From NCBI GenBank assembly GCA_028583605.1, contig CM053329.1, positions 37,447,992 through 37,511,991 on the forward strand: 64,000 bases of DNA, given 5' to 3'. The notes under the pieces are model-generated. The model made no database searches. It saw only the letters and a list, made by a program, of their open reading frames with translations, and was not told where the DNA came from. Positions 21,203 through 30,039 of the stretch are shown piece by piece (the first letter of the stretch is position 1; each line of letters starts with the position of its first letter). Origin of the DNA: Dastarcus helophoroides (lineage: Eukaryota > Arthropoda > Insecta > Coleoptera > Bothrideridae). Both the position numbers and the translations under genes were made by a program.

Positions 21203-21832
21203 TTTAACCTGCAACAGATAAAAAATAATCTTTCAACACTACGTTTCTTTTCCAGTCTCTATTTCGAAATATTATCTTAATTGTTTGAATATTAATTATT
21301 AAATAACATACAGTTGGGCAGCAAAATACATTAAATGAGTAAAAATTATGGCCAAAACTGGATAGTGTATGCACCATTTGTGGCCATGGTATGGCCACAA
21401 ATAGCAATCACATGTTTTTATTGTTCCACTTATGGCCATGGGATATTTTGTTAGTATTTGAGGTTATTATAAGTAAATTAATTTTTTTTAACATACTATT
21501 ACGTTATCTAGCTACTATAGAGCTTAAAATTTTAAAGAATATTAAGATTTGCAATAATTATGATTAATTTACTTACCAGGCCTTTCTCGAGATTCTTATA
21601 AGAATTAGTTACAATTTGGTGAGATACACCACGCGTCCAGATATTTTTTTAATAATCACTCAAACTATACTTTCAATCAGTATAGGGAAAAGTTTACAGC
21701 GTAGCCAACACACACAAAAACCCTATAAATACACTATAAAATGCAATAATAAAATAATATATATCATATATCCCTATACATCTCAGACTGGCCACAAACG
21801 GAACAGTGGCCACAAACGGTACATCTACCCTA

Positions 21833-22215
21833 CACAGTTAAGGTCTGCATGTGAACGAAATTCCTAACTTCTTTATTATAGGACTTATAGATGCCCGACG
21901 CACTGTTGCAAGACCCTGTATATTACCTAAAACTGCAAATTTTTTCGATATTCCAGCTCAGATTTCATATTAAATTAGGTATTTACAAAATTTCTGACCC
22001 ACACAGTATTAATTCTTATCAAGCAACCTCTTCTAGCTGAAGGATATAATGTAGGACTTTGTTCTGTATATTTGATTATATATTTTAAAAGTTAACACAG
22101 GTTTATTATGTGCAATACAGTAATTACGCCAGACAAATCATAAACATATAATACACCACAGCCAGCTGAGACGTTGCGAGCAAACGCACTCGATACACCG
22201 CAGCGCTTCGGACAA
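21833..22215. other. Gene-free spacer
   Basis: No gene or repeat is recognised. A slightly GC-richer patch at 22160-22210 has no coding signature. Confidence 0.3.
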
Positions 22216-22220
22216 GAATC

Positions 22221-22345
22221 CAGGGCGTCGAACCCCTATTTTTTTCGTTCCGGTTTTCGTTCCGGAAAAAAATCATATCGGTTCCGTTCCAGTTTTCTTT
22301 CCGACAAACATAGCGATTTTTTCCGATTTTCCGTTCAGTTCCGGG
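22221..22345 (+). mobile_element. hAT-type terminus with GTTCCGG-rich subterminal repeat
   Basis: Starts CAGGGCGTCGAACCCC, the CAGGG opening typical of hAT elements, followed by repeated TTCGTTCCGG / GTTCCGTTCC blocks. A related sequence, CAGGGCTTCGAACCGG followed by AACCG-rich repeats, opens at 26067. No transposase follows either. The right-hand boundary and target duplication were not found. Confidence 0.45.
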
Positions 22346-23339
22346 TGACTAATTTTTAAAAGTTTTTATTTGAACTAAAAATTGATTTTCTAAAAATATT
22401 TGGGAAAAGTTCTCTTTTTTTTTAAATATGGCAGCTTATAACTATTCTAGTAATGCTTAAAATTTGAAGAAAATATTTCTCGATTTTTCGAGTTTAAACA
22501 TTTCATGCTGAAACACTGAATTCTTGGTTCATTTTGAGTTCAAACTTCAAGTAAAACCCGAGCTTTATAAAAAAAAACCTAGCTGATATCCGCGCGTTCG
22601 CCTAGGTGAAAAAAAAAAGGATTCTTTGGTCACTTTGTTGAAAGTTTTGTCTTTCCTAAAGAATTTAAATTTTATTGAAAATTTTACCTTATTTCGAAAT
22701 TTTTGCCAAAAAAACCCACTTATTCACAAAGTCGATCTTTTCTCATTTGACTTCCAAAATTTCATTTTTTTTTTTCGAAAATTTGAGTTGATTTTAATTT
22801 TTTGAAATTAAAAATTTAGAATTTGGAAAAAAGTCAAATTTAAGAATAGATCTAAATTTCGAAAAAGAAAACTTTGAGGAAAAGGTCGAAATCCTCAAAA
22901 AGTCTTCTATTTAAAATCTCCAAATTATTACTTCAAATTTTTACTTTTTTTAATTAAGAAATCGACAAAAGATGAATTTTTGAGAAATAAGTGGAATCTT
23001 TCAGTCAGTCGAATTAGAAAAAAGTTAACATTTTTACAGATTGTTAACTTTGAGAAGAAAGCAAGATTTAGGGAAACAAATCTAATTTTAGGAGTAAAAT
23101 ACATAGTTAAGCAAAGACGAATACAAAAAAGAGTTAAAAAAAGTCGAATTTGCGAGAAAAAGGCAGATTTTGAAATAAAGCGTTAAATTTTGAGAAAAAA
23201 AAAGATCTTTTGAGCTGAATATGTTTTCGTTTGACTACATGAGTCAAAGGGGTCTCTCTGTGTCCCATATTTTGTCTAATGTATTAATTTTAAAATAAAA
23301 TGTAAAATCAGAAAAATTTGTAGCTCTTTGAAATTGACA
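22346..23339. repeat. AT-rich decayed TCGAAATTTT-type repeat
   Basis: Low-complexity DNA with scattered AAAATTTGAGTTGAT / TCGAAATCCTCAAAAAG blocks. The open frame at 22980-23186 is lysine-rich because of the repeat and is not taken as a gene. Confidence 0.4.
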
Positions 23340-23344
23340 AAACC

Positions 23345-23402
23345 AATATTTTTATTGCAGTTGGCTCTTTTGACTTAAAAGTTGCTGACCCCTGGTCTAG
23401 TC
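23345..23402 (+). mobile_element. hAT-type right terminus
   Basis: Ends AAAGTTGCTGACCCCTG at 23394, the complement of the common hAT terminus CAGGGGTCAGCAAC. It is followed by GTCTAGTC, which fits the 8-bp nTCTAGAn preference for hAT target sites. The matching left end and its target duplication were not identified, so this may be a truncated copy. Confidence 0.6.
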
Positions 23403-23721
23403 GAATGGAAACTTGCGTGGTTGCACTTATAGTTTTATCATGATATTTCCTAGGCGTCGTGGACACTCTTTGAAGTTTATCGGAAGGTAAGGCGCCTTAT
23501 TTCGAACTTGTCTCGATAATAGTACGATAATTGAGTTTCGAATTAAGTCAACAAGAAAATTAAATGGGGAATATTCATTGCGAAATAGCATGCATGCAAT
23601 TCAAGCGAAAAAGTCAGGTGTCAGTCAGACTTCGAAATAACACGCAAAACCTTCCCTGCCCACCGTCACTCGTAGATTTTCTGCTCGAAATGGCAGCGAA
23701 ATATTCCACCATTCTGTAAAC
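23403..23721. other. Lower-AT unique island
   Basis: More complex than the surroundings, containing TAAGGCGCCTTA, a perfect palindrome, at about 23491-23502. No open frame or RNA gene is recognised. Confidence 0.3.
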
Positions 23722-23800
23722 CAGGGTTTTCTAATCTTTTTATAGTCGCGGACCACACAATTTTTAAAAAATATAAGGACGTCTCCCTGAGAATTGCAGG
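23722..23800 (+). mobile_element. hAT-type left terminus
   Basis: Reads CAGGGTTTTCTAATCTTTTT and then TCGCGGACCAC, a typical hAT 5' end in which CAGGG is followed by a T-rich tract and GGACCAC. No right end or transposase was found downstream. Confidence 0.5.
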
Positions 23801-25000
23801 AAAAAGAAAATAACAGGATATAAATTTATTTTTTATTAGATAGGATTGAAGAAATTATTTCATTAATTACACTGGACAACACTGATTTTGTCACACGAGC
23901 TTTGGTAGGTAATTGTGTTTGGACTACCTACATTCATCATGAAACCGTACTTATTTTTTTGCCATCACCACCAGTTTTCTTGTGACAAGGTAAAATTAAT
24001 TTTTAAAAATGTAGTCTTTCCAAATACTGTTCGTTTTTATTTAGGTCTATATATTATTTAAATCTTAAAAAATTTTATTAGAAATATAACATAATATCAT
24101 GATCAGATTAATTCTATATGTGTTTTTTTATCATTAAAATTTGAGTACTTTTTATGTGAATAGGACACCAGGTATCGAGCACATAACAATTAGGAAAAAG
24201 TTTGTCTTTCACGTAAATCTTTAATTTGTAAATACAAAACTGCAAAGTATATACACTTGTAAAGCTCTCTGGTATATTTCTACCAACGCTTTATATCAAT
24301 TTAGGCTTACTAAAACTTTTCTAGAGGGGGTGGGTCCCAATAAAAATAGATTTTTGTATTTCAAAGAGAAATTCTCCAGAATGAGTGAAGTAGTAGTAGT
24401 AGTACAAACTCAAATTTAAAAAAATAATAAAATACTCTAGTTTAAAGAAAAATTAAATGTTTTGAAAAAATTATCATGAAGATTCTTCAAGAATTTAATT
24501 GAAAATGTTTTGGATTACCATAAGAGGGACATCTATAGATATTTGGTTAAAAAACTTTTATTGGAGTATAAAACTTTGAGCTGCAATATGGGGTTCAAGA
24601 TTCATTTTTCAGACAGATATTTGACTTTATTCCTACGAATTAGAGGGCTCTGGGGGGCTCTAAATGATAAAAACTGGTACTGCGGACATTCCAATGATGG
24701 CAGGGCAGATTAAACTCAAGGGTGTTGTCTTACTAACTACTGCTTGATCAAAAAGGACCAATTAAAAGCTAAATAACCTAGAAAAACAAAGATTATAAGT
24801 TCCTAATGAATATTTTTTATGTTATATTTCTGAAGATTCATTATTTTTCAAACAATTTAACAAACAAATGTCGTGGGTTAGGAAAATTTCAAAACTGCTT
24901 ATTTTAAATGACAACTAACCCTATTTAAAACACAGCAGAAGTTCAAGTGACATGACAAAACTTCAATTTAGTTAACCAGTGTTATCCTAGTAATTAATGT
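23801..25000. other. Gene-free stretch
   Basis: About 1.2 kb with no recognisable gene. The short open frame near 24510-24713 lacks any family signature. Confidence 0.35.
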
Positions 25001-25480
25001 TAAGCAGGCTAGCCATGGACCTCCTGGTAAACCTCTGGTAAACAAAGAAAACAAAAATAGTGATACAAACTCGATTTTATTCTAGTTAAAAAGTCCAATA
25101 CCCGAAAGCTGTCTGCGTCGGATGCGAGCAACAAACTTAGCAATAAATTATTAAAGTGTGTCGCTCTAAAGGTGGATATAGGACTCCCATGAGAAGGACG
25201 TCGCGTCCTTTGCACGCACAGGGTGGCTACGTCAAGAAAGCATCCCTCGGCGGATCCAACGGCATAACATATTAGACACACGTGGGATAAAATGAAACGC
25301 GAGTGATAAATGGCGAAAACCCAGTTCACATGGCAACGCCACTTTCGTGCCATTGTAAAACAACCCCCCGCACATTGACCGACGCCCCTTCAACGTACTG
25401 CATTTTTAACATACTTTCGTCGTGTATACATGTCATGGGAGATGTGTAAATCATAACAGAAGCATGAAGTTTGATGTCAA
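25001..25480. other. Lower-AT island with an unassigned open frame
   Basis: Distinctly GC-richer than the rest, with several CpGs. A minus-strand open frame of 114 residues (25353-25009) begins MARKWRCHVNWVFAIYHSRF. I do not recognise it; cysteine-containing, hydrophobic composition could be chance. It could be an exon, a regulatory element or an old insertion. Confidence 0.3.
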
Positions 25481-25599
25481 GCATTCATCAAGGATCGAAT
25501 CAGCTTGAAGGTTATTTTCTAATATGGTGTATTTTATTCTTCATTGGATTGACTTCAAATATTTAAATTTTTAACACAGTAAATTTTTAACACAGTAAA

Positions 25600-26035
25600 T
25601 TAATGATAAAACGTCTATTCATGTTAAAATTTCTTTATTTTTCTTTTTTATATTTAAAAAAAAATTTTATTTTTAAGTATTTCTTCCCCATTGTTCCCTT
25701 TCCATGTTATGCACTGCTGACGAGCTCAAATGAGAGCGAAACATCGATGTCCAGTGCTACAACCTCTTTTATGTATTTTTTTATATTTTCCTAATTTATC
25801 AAAAAAACAAAATTTTTATTTTTTCCATATCTAATTTTTGGTCTACTATTTTTCATTATTCCTATTCTATGTAAAATAAACTAACCTTTTAATTTGTAAA
25901 CTGTCATGAAGTGACGTTTTCAATAAATTTAAATATCACGTAGTCGCATTTCAAAAACTGTTTATAAAATTGTCAACAAACCATAAAAATTTAAATATTT
26001 CCAAACTGGGCCGAAGAAATGTTAAATAAATTGAA
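25600..26035 (+). mobile_element. Hammerhead-bearing element family 2, intact-ribozyme copy
   Basis: About 350-430 bp homologous, in opposite orientation, to 3180-3620. Shared blocks include TATCACGTAGTC, TTGTCAACAAAC and CAAACTGGGCCGAAGAAATG. A complete hammerhead motif lies near its left part (25711-25757). No protein is encoded. The size and the single ribozyme are compatible with a non-autonomous retrozyme or a Penelope-like terminal repeat. Boundaries are approximate; I found no target duplication. Confidence 0.7.
25711..25757 (+). ncRNA. Canonical hammerhead ribozyme motif (family 2)
   Basis: Stem I 3' strand GCACTG (25711-25716), CTGACGA (25717-25723), stem II GCTC-AAATGA-GAGC (25724-25737) and GAAA (25738-25741) are in order. 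Stem III is ACAT-CG-ATGT (25741-25750), followed by cleavage-position C at 25751 (GUC) and stem I 5' strand CAGTGC (25752-25757). Both 6-bp strands of stem I pair perfectly and every core residue of the consensus is present. It is the best-formed stem III of the hammerheads seen here. Confidence 0.88.
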
Positions 26036-26066
26036 AAAAAACATGGTGTATTTTATCTGTTTCTTA

Positions 26067-26180
26067 CAGGGCTTCGAACCGGAACTAAACCTAAAACCGC
26101 AAACCGAAAAAAAAACGTTATTTTTTCGGAACAAAAACGTGAACAGAACCGAAAAAAATAACGGTTTATTTTGGTTCGTT
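26067..26180 (+). mobile_element. CAGGG-type terminus with AACCG-rich repeats
   Basis: CAGGGCTTCGAACCGGAAC is followed by AACCGCAAACCGAAA and GAACAGAACCGAAA. It resembles the start at 22221 and a hAT-type end. No transposase or opposite end is seen. Confidence 0.4.
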
Positions 26181-27100
26181 GAATTTTTATGTTCTTAAAA
26201 TAATTTTTACTTTACGCTAAATTTTTGGATTATTTTAGAAATTTCCTTTTCAAAATTTTACACAAATTTATGCAACTTTCATCTCAAAATTACGAGTTTA
26301 CTTTAAAGAACATTTTTTTTTGAATAAGATTAGAAACTTACAATGTCCACGCTTTCTAAGAAAATGTTGATTTTATTCTTAAAATTTCAAGCCAAATGAA
26401 TTTTATGGTGATAACTGGAAAGTTTTCTTTTTCAAAATTGTTGGTTCTTTTTTGTAATTTGGACCTTTTTCTCAAAATATTTTCTTTTCCTAAAATTTTG
26501 AGTTTAGGAAAAAACTTATATGTTCTATTGTAAATTTTGACTAAAGCAGTGAAGTATGTTTCATTGAAGCACAGTTTCCTGGCAATTTTATTTGCAAATT
26601 CGATTTTTTCTGAAAATTCCATTTTTTTCTTCAGAACAAACACTCAAAATTTGTTTTTTTTTCCTAAACTTGGATTGTCCCTTTTATAATCTAATACCCA
26701 TATTTTTTCGAAGTTATTAATCAACATTTCGAGTTTTCTTGAATTATTTTCTTCAAATTTCACTTTAATTTAAATATGCCAATTTTTTTGCTCGAAATCT
26801 CAAATTCTAATGATTTTTTTACGGTGCCGACTTCCTAAAACTTCCCAATTTTGATTTCGCTTCTCAACATTTTTGATAAAATCTCGCTATTTCTAATTTT
26901 TCCTAGAAATTGGGGATTTCAGTCAAAATTTCAAGGGAAAAATAAAATATTTATAATCCAATTTAAAGCCGGGATCTTGAAGTTAAGGTTGAAGTTTGAG
27001 AGTAAACTTGAAATGGTGACATGTTAGAAAATGTCTAATTTAAACTTCCAATTTTTATCTTTACGCTATATTTGACTTTTTTCTTCAAATCTCTACTTTT
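26181..27100. repeat. AT-rich decayed TCGAAATTTT-type repeat
   Basis: Irregular blocks such as CTCAAAATTTTG, TTTTTCTCAAAA and AAATTTCAAG recur. The minus-strand frame at 26356-26643 is a product of this composition. Confidence 0.4.
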
Positions 27101-27114
27101 GCCTCGAAAATTGA

Positions 27115-27260
27115 GATACAAATCTTGTCCCCTGAAACCAAGAAAGATAAAAAAAACACAACAAAGGTTGCTTTAACGCGTTTCGACAGCCAAGCTATCA
27201 TCTTCAGAGAGTTATGTTTTTATCTTTCTTGGTTTCAAACCAAGGACCAATCCGTCCCGC
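27115..27260 (-). mobile_element. Inverted-repeat element with hammerhead-like core (family 3), copy c
   Basis: Left arm AAATCTTGTCCCCTGAAACC then AAGAAAGATAAAAA; right arm ATCTTTCTTGGTTTC then AAGGACCAATCCGTCC. On the minus strand the core reads CTGAAGA, stem II, CGAAACGCGTT (27207-27175). The TTGGTCCTT terminus is preserved only at the right end in this orientation. Confidence 0.75.
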
Positions 27261-28029
27261 CAAAATTTGGCCTCGAAGCTGCTATTTTTTTTTCAAATTG
27301 TTTTGAATTGAGACAGCTTTAAAATCGAAATTTCTGTTTCATATCCTGGTGAATACTGCTGGTGTTCCCGAACTCGTGCCGAAAAAGACGACTGGCGATG
27401 GCGACGACGAAAGACAGTTCGTACCGAGACGTTGGGAGACACGTTACGTTAATAATACGAATTCATTTTATATATTTACATATGTTCAATTAGTTTAGTA
27501 AAATACAACTTTAAACGTGTCAACTCTAATAAACCCATCTATACAGTCCACTACACGATACAGCTGTATATAGCACAATTTGTAAGACAATGTCTTGTGA
27601 CATTGTCTTGTGACAAGTCTTGTATTCGTTTTGTAGAATTCATTCAAAATTTACAAATTCGTAATTTGGAACGGGCGAATTTTGAAAAAATGTCGAATTT
27701 TTCACAAAAGTCAAACTTTTGAAAAAAGATGAAAATTTCGAAAAAAACTTCAAATTTTGATTGAAGCCATACTTAACTTCGAAAAAGGTCCCGATTTTAA
27801 TGGTAAAAGGTAAATATTTTCAAAAATGGTTAAGATACTGAAAAAATTCAAAAATTTCAAAAAATCGCAAGTTTGACAAATGAATTGAATTTTTTAAAAA
27901 AGTGAAAATTTTCGGGAAAAGGTTGGAGTTCTCAAAAAAGTTAAAATTTCGAGAAATAGTAAAAAGTTTGAGCTAAAATGAAAATTTTCAAAAAAAAAGT
28001 AAGGGTTTTTAGAAAAAACGTTTCAACAT
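27261..28029. repeat. Short unique patch followed by decayed 20-bp motif DNA
   Basis: 27360-27460 is less AT-rich, without a recognised gene. Near 27590 a TGTCTTGTGACAT-type block is repeated two to three times. From 27640 the DNA is made of diverged AAAAAAGTCGAAATTTTGA-like units, the reverse complement of the satellite at 56 kb. Confidence 0.45.
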
Positions 28030-28533
28030 AATCATATTATACAAAGCCTTATGGGCATCAAATAACAACATGCCGACAAACTCACGCATTCATTAGAATG
28101 CCGTGCAGGGAAAGGGCAAAACTATGCCTACAACTCTCAAGGAATAATCTCAGGAAACTTGTAGGGATATGGACAGGTCACTGTCGATTAAACAAACACC
28201 TCCACAGAATGGGAATCATAAACGACCCGAGCTGCAGAAGGTGCTTAGAAGAAGATGAGAGTGTCGAGCACGTGATGTGTCACTGCCCGGCACTAGCATC
28301 AATCTGAGGATCCACGCTGGGGGACTTCTGGCCTAGTGTGGCCAGTTTGAGAGAGGCGCATCCAAGGGATGTTCTTCAGTTTCTCAACAAGGTTGGGTGG
28401 CTGAATGAATGACCAAGGACACCTCAATCACGGGGATAGCACAATGGGCCCGGAAAGGGTGGCCTAAGTGCTGGCCTAAATTTTTAGGCAACCCACAACG
28501 AATCCAGAATCCAGAATCCAGAATCATATTATA
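28030..28533 (+). mobile_element. 5'-truncated LINE insertion with 12-bp target-site duplication
   Basis: The insert 28042-28521 is flanked by perfect direct repeats AATCATATTATA at 28030-28041 and 28522-28533. It encodes the C-terminal part of a LINE polyprotein, then a short 3' untranslated region ending in three CCAGAAT-type repeats, a common LINE tail form. The same 3' end occurs at 12969-13036. It landed inside decayed 20-bp repeat DNA. Confidence 0.92.
28098..28426 (+). pseudogene. LINE C-terminal zinc-knuckle region with one stop codon
   Basis: Encodes LSRNNLRKLVGIWTGHCRLN, HRMGIINDPSCRRCLEEDES, VEHVMCHCPALASI, then a TGA at 28305-28307. It continues in the same frame as LGDFWPSVASLREAHPRDVL, then QFLNKVGWLNE and the natural stop near 28428. 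The cysteine/histidine pattern C..C...E..EH....CP is the C-terminal motif that follows the RNase H region in I/Jockey-type LINEs. Only one nonsense change (CGA to TGA is the simplest explanation) breaks the remaining frame, so the insertion is fairly young. Confidence 0.85.
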
Positions 28534-29340
28534 AAAAAATCAATACTGTGAAAAAATCGAAATTTTAAGAAAAAAAAAAGTTTGAGCTAAGTGAAAATTT
28601 TCAAAAAAAAGTAAAGGTTTTCAAAAAAAATGTTTCAACCTAATCATGTTATAAAAAAATCAATATTTTGAAAACTATGGAAATTTTGAGAAAAAACTTT
28701 GTGTCAAATTATTTTAAGTAATAGTCAAAATTTTGAAAAAAAGGAGGAATTTTTCCAAAAAAATCAAATTTTGAAAAAGTTGCAGCTCCGAGAAAAGTCG
28801 AAATTTTGGTGATAAAAAGTCGAAATATTCAAAAAAAGTCTAAAAATGTCGAAATTTTTGGAAAAACTTGATTTAAAAAAAACAAAAATTAAAGAAAAAT
28901 CTCATTTTTCAAGTAAAAGTTCAGTTTACTACATAAAAGTTGAAACCTCGAGAAAAAGCTAACATTAAAATAAAAATCTAGTTTCCAAAAAAATATTAAA
29001 ACGTTGAGAAAGTCAAAAGTTGGACCAAGGTGAAAATTTAAAAAAACGGGATAGAAATTTTCAACAGTCAGTTTTTCAGCATCATTAAATTTACAGAAAA
29101 TATCAAAATTAAAAAAAAAATAATAATTTTGGGAAAAGACCGAAATTATGTGTAAACACTTTCAAAAAATTTAGAATTTGTCAAATAAATTCAAATCCTA
29201 AAGAAAGGCCAAACTGAACAAGTCTTGCGATTAATAAAATAAATAAACATTTAAAAAAAGTGGAAGCTAAAAAAAAAAGAACACTTGAATTTCAAAGTTT
29301 CCAAAATATAAAGACTTGATGCTTTAAAGAAGTCGAAAAA
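28534..29340. repeat. Decayed 20-bp TCGAAATTTTGAGAAAAA array
   Basis: Irregular units such as AAAGTCGAAATATTCAAAAA and GTCGAAATTTTTGGAAAAA continue from before the LINE insertion. Orientation is opposite to the 55.7-59.3 kb satellite. Confidence 0.6.
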
Positions 29341-29399
29341 TGTTTAAGAATTTTCACTTCCTTAATGAGTGTCTGCATGTCTGTCCACCCCAATTTTTA

Positions 29400-29527
29400 T
29401 TTATTTTTTAGGGGAATTTAAAGAGCCGCAATTTTCTTTTAAAAGAGCCGCATGCGGCTCTCGAGCCGCATTTTGTCGACGTTTGTCGACGGCATTTTGC
29501 CGCGTTTTGTCGACCCCTGGACTAGAC
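29400..29527 (+). mobile_element. hAT-type right terminus
   Basis: Contains AAAGAGCCGCATGCGGCTCT and CGAGCCGCATTTTG and ends TTTGTCGACCCCTG at 29519, the pattern of many hAT right ends. It is followed by GACTAGAC, an nTCTAGAn-like 8-bp site. A GTCGACG block is repeated three times before the end. The left end was not found. Confidence 0.65.
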
Positions 29528-30039
29528 GAATCTATAGAAGTAATAGGGAAGTAAAATCGATTAAAAATTGCGACTTGAGACGTCTTTACACAATTACTAC
29601 AACAATTATTTTCATAGTAAACACTGATGAAAATAAAATTTAAAAAAAAATCACAATTGGCATCATTCGTATATCTTTGTCTAGAAAAAGATTCGCTCTT
29701 TCCAAAATGCTCAAAGTTGAAACTAAAGTTCTAAAGTCAAAATTCCTAGAACAAAATTTTCAGATTAAAAACAAATTTTCTTACCAAATTCGAAAGCTCA
29801 AGAAAAAAGTTGAAATTTTAGGATTGAAGTGGAAATTTTGAAAAACTAAGTTGAAATTTCTATAAAAACAGTCAACATTTCGAGTTAAAGTTAGAATTAA
29901 AAAAAAAAGGATAAGAATTGCAGATTTAAACTCTAAAAAGCTCTTAACGCAGACTGTGGTGCCAGAAATAAAGCTATCTTTTCTTTTGTTCATTGTTTGT
30001 TCGAAAATAACTGTTTTTTCGGAAGTTTTGATTTTTTTT
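29528..30039. repeat. AT-rich decayed repeat
   Basis: No gene is seen; the minus-strand open frame at 29781-30059 is compositional. The segment leads into the large satellite. Confidence 0.35.

Larger units (their letters stand above)
18517..21832 (-). mobile_element. Near-intact pogo-like DNA transposon
   Basis: The element 18519-21830 (3,312 bp) is flanked by TA dinucleotides at 18517-18518 and 21831-21832, the target duplication of the Tc1/mariner/pogo superfamily. Its ends are inverted repeats: GGGTAGATGTACCGTTTGTG at the left and CACAAACGGTACATCTACCC at the right, extending to GGCCACT. It encodes on the minus strand a full-length DDE transposase and a downstream exon carrying a basic tail. 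It is the most intact autonomous-type element in the window; one single-base lesion is visible, in the tail exon. Confidence 0.92.

Noticed and set aside
25603..25794. Plus-strand 63-residue frame overlapping the 25.7-kb hammerhead
   Set aside because: It crosses the ribozyme motif and low-complexity DNA, and the homologous element at 3.6 kb does not preserve it.
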